Assembly (NCBI RefSeq): GCF_958439165.1
Contig: NZ_OY288124.1
Coordinates: 1 to 64,000 of the forward strand
DNA from: an uncultured Hydrogenophaga sp.
Lineage (GTDB): Bacteria > Pseudomonadota > Gammaproteobacteria > Burkholderiales > Burkholderiaceae_C
Length of the DNA stretch: 64,000 nucleotides
Reading direction: 5' to 3'
A model generated the notes under the pieces. That model saw nothing but the letters and a program-made list of their open reading frames with translations. It did no database searches and was not told the DNA's origin. Shown in pieces: positions 15,032 to 23,387 of this stretch (position 1 is the stretch's first letter; the number at the start of each line of letters is the position of its first letter). The position numbers were made by a program, and so were the translations under genes.

Positions 15032-18000
15032 ATGAATGCGCTTCCCTCCGTTCAAGGAACGTCTCCGGCTGCGGCGGACGGTGACCCTGCGACAAGCGCA
15101 CGCGAGCGGGCACTGCTGCTGCAGATAGAGACCCTTCAGGCCGAGAACGAACACCTGCGGCAGGTCTATGCGCGACAGCTGGCCGGCGAGCAGGCCAGCC
15201 GGTCCGGCGACGGACATGTGCAGCTCGACCTCGATCTGCCGCTGTCACTGGACTCCGCACTCCTGCCGGGTCAGACCGGCTCGGTGCCAACGGCCCAGCT
15301 GGAATACCGCGAGCTGTTCGCCGCACTGGCCAGCGTGTTCCCGATGGGCGTGTTCCGCACCGACCACACCGGGGTGCTCACCCATGTGGATGGACAGCTG
15401 GAACAGATCTTCGGCCTGTCCAAACCCGATTTCCCCAACTTCGGCTGGCTGGACCGGGTACACCCGGACGATCTCGAGCGGGTCCGCCAGAGCTGGATCC
15501 AGGCCATATCCCGCGGCGAGGGCATCAGCGTGGAATTCCGCATCGTGCGGCCGGATGCAGAAACCACCCATGTCATGGTCCGCAACGCGCCCTTGCGGGA
15601 CGCCCAGGGCAATGTCACCTCGCAGCTCGGATTCGTGCAGGACATCACCGCACTGCGCACGCTGGAGGCCGAGGCCCGCATCAAGGACGAACTGAACCGC
15701 CAGATCATCGCCACCAGCCCCGACTGCACCATGGTGCTGGACCTGGAAGGGCGGGTGATCCAGATGACCGCCCAGGGCTGCCGTCTGATGGAGATCGAGC
15801 GGTTCGACGCCGCCGTGATGCCCCCCTGGACCGCCTGGTGGCTGCGCGACGGTGCACCGCTGGCGGCCGACGCGCTGAACCAGGCGCGCGAGGGACGGAG
15901 CGCCCGTTTCGTGGCCGAGTGCCCGACGTTCCAGGGCACCCCCAAGTGGTGGGACACCATGATCTCGCCGATCCGCAGCAGCGAGGGTCGGGCCATGATG
16001 CTGCTGGTCGTCTCGCGGGACATCAGCGAACTGCAGCGGCAACAAGCCGCCATCCTGGAGTTCAACACCGAGCTCGAGAACCGGGTGCGCCAGCGGACCG
16101 ACGAACTGGCCGAGGCCAAGGACCGGATCACCCAGGCCCTGCGCGAGGCCCAGGTGCTCTACAACGAGGCGCCCTGCGGCTACCACTCGGTCGATGCCGA
16201 CGGCACCTTCGTCCTGATGAACCGGACCGAGCTGGAATGGCTGGGCTACCGGCGCGACGAGGTGATCGGCCAGCTGCACTTCCGCGACATCATCCTTCCG
16301 GAACAGATACCGCTGGCGCGCCAGCGGCTGTCGCGGATCATCGCCGGCGAGAAACTGGAGCCGGCCGAATTCACCATCCTGCGGCGCAACGGACAGCGCT
16401 TTCATGGCCTGCTGAACACCACGGCGGTGTACGACGAAAAGGGTCGCTTCGTGCGGACCAACAACACGCTGGTCGACATCAGCGAGCGCAAGGCCGCCGA
16501 GGAGGCGTTGCGCGAACACCAGCATTTCCTGCGCAACATCACCGACCATGTCCCGGTGCTGATCGCCTATGTGGACCGGAGCGGCCGCTACCGGTTTGCC
16601 AACGCTGGACACCGGCAGATGTACGGCATCGAGGCCGACCAGCTGATCGGCAGACACATGAGCGAGGTGTTTCCAGCCCAGGTCTGGCAGGACATCGAGC
16701 CCCTGCTGGCGGCCGCCCTGAACGGGGAGGCACGACAGCTGGAAGCCTGGCGCCGGGATGCGGCCGGACGGGCCGTCTTCGTGCAGGTGCACTACCGACC
16801 GGACACGGTGGACGGCTTCACCCGCGGGGTGTTCCTGCAGATGGTCGACATCACCGAGCGCAAGCGCATTGAGGAACGCATCCACGACATGAACGAGGAG
16901 CTGGAAGCCCGCATCCGCGTCCGTTCCGCCGAACTGATGGCCAGCGAACAGCGGTTCCGCCTGATGGTCGACAACCTGCGGGACTACTCGATCTTCTTCA
17001 TGGACACCGCCGGCCGCATCACCGACTGGACCGACAGCGCGCAGCGCATGAACGGCTACAGCCCGGTCCAGATGATGGGGCGGCACTACGGGTTGCTGCT
17101 CGATCCGAACGATCCGGACGCCGGCATCGAGGAAGCCCGCCGCATGCTGCGGCTGGCGGCCTCCCGCGGGCAACACGACATGCAGGCCTGGCAGGAGCGG
17201 CGCGACGGCAGCCGCTACTGGTCGCATTCGGTGCTGATTGCGCTGCGCGACAACCAGGGCGAGCTGCTGGGCTATGCGAACGTCAACCGCGACATGACCG
17301 ATGGCAAGCGGCTCGACGACATGATGCGCAACATCAACGACGAGCTGGAGCAGCGCGTGGTCGAACGCACCGAGCAGCTGGTGGCGGCCAACCGCGACCT
17401 GGAGTCCTTCTCGTACTCGGTGTCGCACGACCTGCGGGCACCGCTGCGGCACATCTCCAGCTTCGTCAGCCTGCTGCACGAGCACATGGCCGACCGGATC
17501 GATGACGTCGGCGTGCGCTACCTCAACACGATCGGCAACTCCGCCCGCCACATGAGCCAGCTCATCGACGGGCTGCTCGCCTTCTCGCGCCTGGGACGGG
17601 CGGCGATGAACCCGGTGCCGGTGGACATGAACGGCCTCGTGGTGACGGTGGTGAGCCAGATCGCGCATGACACCGAAGGCCGGGTGGTCGACTGGATGAT
17701 CGCCCCCGACCTGCCCGTGGTGCAGGGCGACGCGCTGCTGCTGCGGGAGGTCTGGACCAATCTGCTGGGGAACGCGTTCAAGTACACCCGCCCCCGCGAC
17801 CGCGCCTTGATCGAAGTGTCGTGGCAGATCGATCCGCTGCTGGGTTACACCTTCTCGGTGCGTGACAACGGCGTGGGGTTTGATTCAAAATATTCACAGA
17901 AGCTCTTCGGGGTCTTTCAGCGTCTGCACCGGGCGACCGAGTTCGAAGGAACCGGCATCGGGCTGGCGCTGGCCCGGCGCATCGTGGAACGGCACGGCGG

Positions 18001-18121
18001 CACCATCTGGGCGGAGAGTCGCCTGGGTGAGGGCAGCGTGTTCCATTTCTCGCTGCCCATCGAAGGACTCCATCCCAACGAAGCGAATCTGCTTTCCATG
18101 CCGGTACCCCTGGAGCCATGA
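15032..18121 (+). CDS. multi-PAS sensor histidine kinase, 1029 aa
   Basis: A short coiled coil (about residues 25-50) leads into some five PAS-like units at roughly 85-210, 215-340, 355-485, 490-615 and 630-760. Several have the usual end-cap (FVQDITALR, VVSRDISELQ, NTLVDISERK, MVDITERK, NVNRDMTDGK). The kinase core has its phospho-acceptor in SVSHDLRAPLRHI (H799), the N box NLLGNAFKYT, the G boxes DNGVGFD and GTGIGLALARRIVERHGG, and no transmembrane segment. The phosphorylation-site type resembles phytochrome-class kinases, but no GAF/PHY chromophore domain is present. The stop overlaps the next gene, a lone receiver, its likely partner. The signal (redox, ligand or light) is unknown. Confidence 0.92.
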   Translation: MNALPSVQGTSPAAADGDPATSARERALLLQIETLQAENEHLRQVYARQLAGEQASRSGDGHVQLDLDLPLSLDSALLPGQTGSVPTAQLEYRELFAALASVFPMGVFRTDHTGVLTHVDGQLEQIFGLSKPDFPNFGWLDRVHPDDLERVRQSWIQAISRGEGISVEFRIVRPDAETTHVMVRNAPLRDAQGNVTSQLGFVQDITALRTLEAEARIKDELNRQIIATSPDCTMVLDLEGRVIQMTAQGCRLMEIERFDAAVMPPWTAWWLRDGAPLAADALNQAREGRSARFVAECPTFQGTPKWWDTMISPIRSSEGRAMMLLVVSRDISELQRQQAAILEFNTELENRVRQRTDELAEAKDRITQALREAQVLYNEAPCGYHSVDADGTFVLMNRTELEWLGYRRDEVIGQLHFRDIILPEQIPLARQRLSRIIAGEKLEPAEFTILRRNGQRFHGLLNTTAVYDEKGRFVRTNNTLVDISERKAAEEALREHQHFLRNITDHVPVLIAYVDRSGRYRFANAGHRQMYGIEADQLIGRHMSEVFPAQVWQDIEPLLAAALNGEARQLEAWRRDAAGRAVFVQVHYRPDTVDGFTRGVFLQMVDITERKRIEERIHDMNEELEARIRVRSAELMASEQRFRLMVDNLRDYSIFFMDTAGRITDWTDSAQRMNGYSPVQMMGRHYGLLLDPNDPDAGIEEARRMLRLAASRGQHDMQAWQERRDGSRYWSHSVLIALRDNQGELLGYANVNRDMTDGKRLDDMMRNINDELEQRVVERTEQLVAANRDLESFSYSVSHDLRAPLRHISSFVSLLHEHMADRIDDVGVRYLNTIGNSARHMSQLIDGLLAFSRLGRAAMNPVPVDMNGLVVTVVSQIAHDTEGRVVDWMIAPDLPVVQGDALLLREVWTNLLGNAFKYTRPRDRALIEVSWQIDPLLGYTFSVRDNGVGFDSKYSQKLFGVFQRLHRATEFEGTGIGLALARRIVERHGGTIWAESRLGEGSVFHFSLPIEGLHPNEANLLSMPVPLEP

Positions 18122-18603
18122 ACCACATCAACGAATGCATCCTCCTGGTGGAGGACAACCCGGACGATGCCGAGCTGACCAAGCTGGCGCTCTCGCGGCA
18201 TGGTCTGGACGGGCGCGTGACCCACGTCTCCGACGGCATGCAGGCACTGGACTACCTCTATTGCCGCAACGAGTTCACCCAGCGCAACGGCGTCAACCCG
18301 GCTCTGGTGCTGCTCGACCTGAAGATGCCGCTGCTGGACGGCATCGGCGTGCTGCGCGAGATCAAGGGGTCCGAGGCGCTGCACAACATCCCGGTGGTGA
18401 TCCTGACCTCATCCACCGAGCCCAGCGATCTGCTGCGTGCCTATGACGCCGGCACCAACGCCTACATTGCCAAGCCGACCGAGTTCTCGCAGTTCCTGAG
18501 CGCCATGAAGCATGTGTGCGAGTTCTGGATGCACATCAACCAGACCGCGCCCAACCGCCCCGGTGCGGGCAGCCGCAACACCGGTTTCGGCGATCTTCAC
18601 TGA
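18118..18603 (+). CDS. single-domain response regulator, Rcp1-like, 161 aa
   Basis: A receiver with no output domain: acidic pocket LLVEDNPDDAEL, phosphoacceptor Asp67 in LVLLDLKMP, Thr/Ser in VILTSSTEP and Lys in YIAKPTEF. The DLYxxRN-like insert (YLYCRNEFTQRNG) and length are typical of Rcp1-type regulators that pair with phytochrome-class kinases. The ATG overlaps the kinase stop by four bases. With no output domain it probably acts in a relay or by protein contact. Confidence 0.92.
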   Translation: MNHINECILLVEDNPDDAELTKLALSRHGLDGRVTHVSDGMQALDYLYCRNEFTQRNGVNPALVLLDLKMPLLDGIGVLREIKGSEALHNIPVVILTSSTEPSDLLRAYDAGTNAYIAKPTEFSQFLSAMKHVCEFWMHINQTAPNRPGAGSRNTGFGDLH

Positions 18604-18608
18604 GAAGG

Positions 18609-18639
18609 GGGTGCACCCGGCCATCGCGGCCGTGTGCCC
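18609..18639. terminator. imperfect hairpin between convergent genes
   Basis: GGG-T-GCACCCGGCC and GGCCGTGTGCCC fold around ATCGC with one mismatch and one bulge. It sits between the receiver gene and the convergent 103-aa gene. No T-run follows, so termination is only possible. Confidence 0.35.
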
Positions 18640-18645
18640 GGGCCT

Positions 18646-18957
18646 TCAGGCTCCGTAGATATTGGAGTCGGCCCAGGCGGGGGTGTCGTCATCGGTGTCG
18701 GCCGGCTCGGGTTCTCCCAGCCGGATCACGAACACCACCTCTCCACCGTAGCGACCCACGCCCAGCGTCTTCATGAGCTGCTGCTCCTGCTCGGGCCGTT
18801 CCATGCTCAGGAAGCAGATCGCCTGGCGAACACCCCGCTGCTTCGCAGCCAGCACGTCGAGCCGGGTGATCCGGCCGAATTCGCTGCACAGCTGATGCAG
18901 GGCCGATTTCAGGCTGGCCACATCGGCATGCTGTTGGAGTCTGGCCAGAGTGCTCAT
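18646..18957 (-). CDS. hypothetical protein, 103 aa
   Basis: The family is not recognised with certainty. The start at ATG 18957 has a GGGGGA ribosome site; the longer open frame upstream lacks one. The N-terminal part is helical (LARLQQHADVASLKSALHQL). An alternating section follows (ITRLDVLAAKQRGVRQAICFL, then GRYGGEVVFVIRL) that could form an RNA-recognition-like beta-alpha-beta fold. The C-terminal 20 residues are acidic. It lies downstream of putA on the same strand, separated by 120 bases that include a low-GC palindrome, so it probably has its own promoter. Confidence 0.6.
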   Translation of the reverse strand: MSTLARLQQHADVASLKSALHQLCSEFGRITRLDVLAAKQRGVRQAICFLSMERPEQEQQLMKTLGVGRYGGEVVFVIRLGEPEPADTDDDTPAWADSNIYGA

Positions 18958-19036
18958 GGAAGGTCCCCCGATGGCGGGCGGTCGTTTCGTTCCGCACACG
19001 CGGACATCGTGGGGGCATGGTAATCCAAAAGCAACA

Positions 19037-19046
19037 AATTGCAATT
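19037..19046. promoter_or_regulatory. palindrome in a low-GC patch upstream of the 103-aa gene
   Basis: AATTGCAATT is a perfect 10-base palindrome inside the most AT-rich stretch of this part of the window (19021-19056), between putA's end and the next gene. On the minus strand the stretch offers TTGCAA and, after 15 bases, TTACCA, a weak promoter candidate. It may be a promoter, a regulator site, or part of the putA 3' end. Confidence 0.35.
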
Positions 19047-19077
19047 GTTTTGTTACATCTGAAGCTCCCGAAAGCGA

Positions 19078-22068
19078 TCAGCCTGCGAACAGCTGCACGT
19101 TGCCGCCGGCTGCGGTGGTGTTGATGGTCACGGTCTGCTCGGCACAGAAGCGCGGCAGGTAATGGGGGCCGCCCGCCTTGGGGCCGGTGCCGCTCAGACC
19201 CTCGCCACCGAAAGGCTGCACGCCGACCACCGCGCCGATCATGTTCCGGTTCACATACACGTTGCCGACCCGGGCCTGGCTGGCGAGCGCCTGAGCCCGG
19301 CTGTCGATGCGGGTCTGGATGCCCAGGGTCAGGCCGAATCCCAGGGCATTGATCGACGCGATGACCCCGGCGGGATCACCGGACCAGCGCACCACCTGCA
19401 GCACAGGCCCGAAGATTTCCTGGGTGATGCTGCCGATGTCGTCCACCTCGACCAGTTGCGGCGGAATGAACCGGCCGTTCCCGATCGCCCCCAGCCGAAC
19501 CCGGCCAACCTGTCCGAGCCGCTGGACATGGCCGCGGATGGCCTGGGCGGCTTCGTCGTCGATCACCGGACCCACATCGGTGGCCAGCTGCGACGGGTCT
19601 CCCTGCACCAGCTCGCGGGCGGCACCTTCGACCATGGCCACCACCGCGTCGGCCACCGCCTCATGCACACACAACACCCGCAGGGCCGAGCAACGCTGGC
19701 CAGCACTGCGGAAGGCGCTCTGGACCACCGCGTCGGCCACCTGTTCGGGCAGGGCCGTGCTGTCGACCAGCATGGCATTGATGCCGCCGGTCTCGGCGAT
19801 CAGGGGCACGATCGGGCCGTCCTTGGCCGCCAGCGCGCGCTGGATCAGCTTGGCCACCGGGGTGGAGCCGGTGAACACCACACCGGCCACCTGTGGCTGC
19901 GCCACCAGCGCCGCGCCGATGGTCTCGCCCGGACCATGCAGCAATTGCAGTGCGTCGGCCGGCACACCGGCAGCGTGCAGCAGGTCGACCGCCACCCGGG
20001 CCACGCCCGGCGTCTGTTCGGCCGGTTTCGCCAGCACGGTGTTGCCGGTGACCAGCGCCGCCGCGACCTGCCCCACGAAGATGGCGAGCGGAAAGTTCCA
20101 GGGGCTGATGCAGACCCAGGCGCCACGGCCGTGCAGGCGCAGCACGTTGCTTTCGCCGGTGGGGCCGTCGAGCGGACGGGGCGCCATCAGGGTCTCGGCC
20201 TCGGTGGCGTAGTAACGCAGGAAATCGATGGCCTCCCGCACCTCGGCCACGGCATCACCCCAGGTCTTGCCGGCCTCCCGCACCAGCAAGGCGCACAGAT
20301 CGGGCATCTGCTGCTGCATGGCGTCGGCAGCCCTGCGCAGTGCACCGGCGCGCTCGCCCACAGGCCGTCGGCTCCAGGGCCCGAACGCCGCCAGGGCACG
20401 GGCCACCGCCGCAGGGGCCGCTCCGGCCGGCGACTCGGGCACCACCGGCACCCGGCACCGGTCCCACGCCGACGCCAGCACCTGGCGTTCGGTGGCCACG
20501 GCCAGATCCAGGCCGGTGCTGTTGACCCGGGCCGTACCGTACAGCGCAACGGGCGCCGGCAAGGGGGACTCGGCCGACACGCTGGCGGCGGCCGCCACCA
20601 GCGGTGACTGCAGCAATTCGGCCACCGGCACCTGCACATCAGCCAGCTGGTGCACGAAGGACGAATTGGCGCCGTTCTCCAGCAGGCGGCGGACCAGGTA
20701 GGCCAGCAGATCGCGGTGCGCGCCGACCGGGGCATACACCCTGCAGGTCACGGCGGGGTCGCGCAGCACTTCGCGGTAAACGCCCTCGCCCATGCCGTGC
20801 AGCCGCTGCAGCTCGAAGGCGGCCCCGCGGGCACGGGCCATCTGCAGGATGGCGGCGATGGTGGCGGCGTTGTGGGTGGCGAACTGCGGATGGATCACAT
20901 CGGCCGCGTCCAGCAGGGCCCGGGCACAGGCGAGGTAGCTCACGTCGGTGTGGTGCTTGCGGGTGAACACCGGATAACCGCTCAGACCCGACTCCTGGGC
21001 CCGCTTGATCTCGGCGTCCCAGTACGCGCCCTTGACCAGCCGGCACATGAAGCGCAGCTGGTGCCGGCGCGCGATGGCCGCCACCTCGCCGATCAGTTCC
21101 ACCGAACGGGTCTGGTACGCCTGAAGCGCCAGGCCCAGCCCGGTCCAGCCGGGGAAGTGCTGCGCCACCCGCTCGGCCAGGGCCTCGAAGACCGAGAGCG
21201 ACAGCTCCAGCCGGTCGACCTCCTCGGCATCGATGGTCAGGTTCAGGCTGGCCGACGCTGCGAGCTCGCACAGGCTCCAGACCCTGGGCACCAGCTCGGC
21301 CATCACCCGCCCATGCTGAGCGTGTTCGTAGCGCGGGTGCAGCGCACTGAGCTTGATGGAGATGCCGTCCCGATCGGCCGGGCCGCTGCCGGCCGTGGCA
21401 TGGCGGGCCTCGTTGGCAGCGATCGCGACCAGTGCCTGCCGGTAGCTTTCGAGGTAGCGGCGGGCGTCGGTATCGGTGCGGGCGCCCTCGCCCAGCATGT
21501 CGTAGCTGAAACGCAGGCCGGGCTGCTTGCGCCGCTGTCCGGCCGACGTGTCCAGCGCTTCGGCGATCGTCTGGCCCAGCACGAACTGCCGGCCCAGCAG
21601 CTGCACCGCCCGCACGGTGGCCCCCACGACCGTCCTGGCCCCCAGCCGCGCGATCAGGCCGGCCTCCTGCCCTTCCTGCGGCAGGAATTTCTTGCTCATC
21701 GCGATCGCCGTGGACGACAGGCGCGCCAGGGTGGCGTCGGCAGCCCCCTCGAAATCGGCCCGCCCCAGCTGGTCGGCCGTGAGCGCGATCGCGGTTTCGG
21801 CGTCCGGCACGCGCAACAGCGCCTCGGCCAGGCGCATCAGCGCCAGGCCTTCCGCGCTGCTGATCGGGTATTCCTTCAGCAGGCTCTCCATGGCCCAGAA
21901 GGGTGGCGGGTTGTCACGGACGGCGCTCACCCAGGGTGCGGCCATGCGGGCCGCCGCATCCCAGTCGAGGGTCTCGTGCAGGTCGACGAGGTGCCGGCGC
22001 AGCACTTCCGGCTCGGACCGGCACGGGAGGGGAAGGCGGTCGGCGGGGGCGGTGCAGATGGATGTCAT
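19078..22068 (-). CDS. putA: bifunctional proline dehydrogenase / glutamate-semialdehyde dehydrogenase
   Basis: 996 aa. The N-terminal half is the FAD-dependent proline dehydrogenase barrel, with FSYDMLGEGARTD, SIKLSALHPRYE, MCRLVKGAYWDAEIKRAQ and FATHNAATI. The C-terminal half is the NAD-dependent aldehyde dehydrogenase, with the general-base Glu in PLIAETGG (about 757) and the catalytic Cys in SAGQRCSALRVL (about 792). Together they convert proline to glutamate with channelling between sites. There is no N-terminal ribbon-helix-helix domain, so this is the short type that does not repress its own gene. That fits the divergent Lrp-type regulator 87 bases away. GGAG precedes the ATG. Confidence 0.95.
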   Translation of the reverse strand: MTSICTAPADRLPLPCRSEPEVLRRHLVDLHETLDWDAAARMAAPWVSAVRDNPPPFWAMESLLKEYPISSAEGLALMRLAEALLRVPDAETAIALTADQLGRADFEGAADATLARLSSTAIAMSKKFLPQEGQEAGLIARLGARTVVGATVRAVQLLGRQFVLGQTIAEALDTSAGQRRKQPGLRFSYDMLGEGARTDTDARRYLESYRQALVAIAANEARHATAGSGPADRDGISIKLSALHPRYEHAQHGRVMAELVPRVWSLCELAASASLNLTIDAEEVDRLELSLSVFEALAERVAQHFPGWTGLGLALQAYQTRSVELIGEVAAIARRHQLRFMCRLVKGAYWDAEIKRAQESGLSGYPVFTRKHHTDVSYLACARALLDAADVIHPQFATHNAATIAAILQMARARGAAFELQRLHGMGEGVYREVLRDPAVTCRVYAPVGAHRDLLAYLVRRLLENGANSSFVHQLADVQVPVAELLQSPLVAAAASVSAESPLPAPVALYGTARVNSTGLDLAVATERQVLASAWDRCRVPVVPESPAGAAPAAVARALAAFGPWSRRPVGERAGALRRAADAMQQQMPDLCALLVREAGKTWGDAVAEVREAIDFLRYYATEAETLMAPRPLDGPTGESNVLRLHGRGAWVCISPWNFPLAIFVGQVAAALVTGNTVLAKPAEQTPGVARVAVDLLHAAGVPADALQLLHGPGETIGAALVAQPQVAGVVFTGSTPVAKLIQRALAAKDGPIVPLIAETGGINAMLVDSTALPEQVADAVVQSAFRSAGQRCSALRVLCVHEAVADAVVAMVEGAARELVQGDPSQLATDVGPVIDDEAAQAIRGHVQRLGQVGRVRLGAIGNGRFIPPQLVEVDDIGSITQEIFGPVLQVVRWSGDPAGVIASINALGFGLTLGIQTRIDSRAQALASQARVGNVYVNRNMIGAVVGVQPFGGEGLSGTGPKAGGPHYLPRFCAEQTVTINTTAAGGNVQLFAG

Positions 22069-22084
22069 GTCAAGCTCCAGAACT

Positions 22085-22129
22085 GGTGAATGACCGAACT
22101 TTGCCCGTCAAATACATGAATAATTCACC
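22085..22129. promoter_or_regulatory. candidate PutR/Lrp binding region
   Basis: In the 87-base putA-putR gap, GGTGAAT (22085-22091) and ATTCACC (22123-22129) are perfect inverted copies. The second overlaps a perfect odd palindrome TGAAT-A-ATTCA (22117-22127). A further GGTGATTCA precedes and overlaps the putR start. Repeated half-sites spread over one to several DNA turns suit Lrp-type octamers, which wrap DNA. Confidence 0.45.
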
Positions 22130-22155
22130 ATTTTTTCAGCCGTTCATGGTGATTC

Positions 22156-22623
22156 ATGAGTCCTTCCGAACTTGACCGGGTCGACCTGCGCATCCTCAAC
22201 CTGTTGCAGGCCGACGGGCGCATCAGCAACCTCAAGCTCGCCGAAGCCATCGGCCTGTCGCCCACCGCCGTGCTGGCCCGCACACAGCGCCTGCAGCGCG
22301 ACGGCTTCATCCTGGGGTACGAAGCCCGCCTCGACCCGTTCAAGCTCGGGCGGGGGATGATGGTGTTCGTCGAGGTGCTGCTGGACCGGACCACGCCCCA
22401 TGTCTTCGACGCCTTCAAGGCCGCGGTGCAGGTGCACGACGAGATCATGGAATGCCACATGGTGGCGGGCGGATTCGACTACCTGCTCAAGACGCGGATG
22501 GCCGACATGAATGCCTACCGGCAGTTCGCCGGTCAGGTGCTGTGGCAGTTGCCCGGAGTGCGCGAGACACGCACCTACGCGGTCATGGAAGAGGTCAAGA
22601 ACCTCACGCGGCTGCCGCTGTAG
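22156..22623 (+). CDS. putR: Lrp/AsnC-family regulator, probably PutR
   Basis: 155 aa, the normal Lrp size. The N-terminal helix-turn-helix (LDRVDLRILNLLQADGRISN, LKLAEAIGLSPTAVLARTQRL) is followed by the RAM ligand domain (MMVFVEVLLDR, CHMVAGGFDYLLKTRMADM). Being divergent from putA, it matches the PutR/BkdR-like arrangement in which proline activates putA transcription. The last 20 bases overlap the end of the convergent yggS gene. Confidence 0.88.
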   Translation: MSPSELDRVDLRILNLLQADGRISNLKLAEAIGLSPTAVLARTQRLQRDGFILGYEARLDPFKLGRGMMVFVEVLLDRTTPHVFDAFKAAVQVHDEIMECHMVAGGFDYLLKTRMADMNAYRQFAGQVLWQLPGVRETRTYAVMEEVKNLTRLPL

Positions 22624-23350
22624 TCGCGTCGGCCGGCCCCGCCGGACCGGGCTTTCGCTCGCGGTGGCCGAAGACGGCACGGCCCACCCGGACCAGGGTG
22701 GAGCCGGCGGCCACCGCCGCTTCCAGGTCGTCGCTCATCCCCATGGACAGGGTGTCGAGATCGAGCCCCTTGGCGCGCAGGTCGTCAAACAGGACGCGGG
22801 CCCGCAGGAACACGGCCCGCTGGCTGTCGAAGTCGGGCGCCGGCTCGGGGATGCACATGAGCCCGCGCAGCCGGAGTCCGGGCAGACGGGCCACCGCTTC
22901 GGCCAGCGCAGGCAGTTCGTCCGGCGTGACGCCGGCCTTGTTGGCACCGCCGTCCACATTGACCTGCAGGCACACCTGCAGCGGCGCAAGCCCGGAGGGC
23001 CGCTGGGCCGACAACCGCTCGGCCACCTTGAGCCGGTCCACGCTGTGCACCCAGTCGAAATGCTCGGCCACCGGCCGGGTCTTGTTGCTCTGCAAGGGTC
23101 CGATGCAGTGCCACTCCAGCCCAGGGCAGTCGCCGTCGGCGGCCAGCGCCTCGATCTTGGCCACGCCTTCCTGCACATAGTTTTCGCCAAAGGCCCGCTG
23201 GCCGGCTTGCCAGGCCAGCCGGACGGCATCGGCATCGAAAGTCTTGGAGACCGCCAGCAGGCGGACCCCGGATGCCTCGCGTCCTGCCCGTGCACACGCC
23301 TGTTGCAGGCGTGTGGAAACGCTATACAGGTTGTCGCCAATCGTCGTCAT
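22604..23350 (-). CDS. yggS: YggS/PLPBP pyridoxal-phosphate homeostasis protein
   Basis: 248 aa from ATG 23350. The PLP-lysine segment is VRLLAVSKTFDADAV. Other family blocks are RAFGENYVQEG, WHCIGPLQSNKTR, QVNVDGGANKAGV, GLRLRGLMCIPEP and LSMGMSDDLEAAV. It has a single alanine-racemase-like barrel without the C-terminal domain, and acts in cytoplasmic PLP supply and amino-acid balance. Divergent yggS and pilT is a common betaproteobacterial arrangement. An extra five residues (MFEPI) are possible upstream but less likely. Confidence 0.95.
   Translation of the reverse strand: MTTIGDNLYSVSTRLQQACARAGREASGVRLLAVSKTFDADAVRLAWQAGQRAFGENYVQEGVAKIEALAADGDCPGLEWHCIGPLQSNKTRPVAEHFDWVHSVDRLKVAERLSAQRPSGLAPLQVCLQVNVDGGANKAGVTPDELPALAEAVARLPGLRLRGLMCIPEPAPDFDSQRAVFLRARVLFDDLRAKGLDLDTLSMGMSDDLEAAVAAGSTLVRVGRAVFGHRERKPGPAGPADATTAAAA
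23293..23315. repeat. perfect 10-base inverted repeat upstream of pilT
   Basis: CACACGCCTG (23293-23302) and CAGGCGTGTG (23306-23315) are exact inverted copies with a TTG spacer. They lie within the 5' part of yggS, about 73 bases before the pilT ATG. A -10-like CATAAT follows at 23348-23353. It may be a regulator site serving either gene, or chance within the yggS coding sequence. Confidence 0.4.
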
Positions 23351-23387
23351 AATCGGTTCGAACATTCACTTACTGCACGGATCCCGG

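Noticed and set aside
15245..17668. 807-codon open frame opposite the sensor kinase
   Set aside because: Shadow of the kinase gene; composition is typical of antisense reading of GC-rich code.
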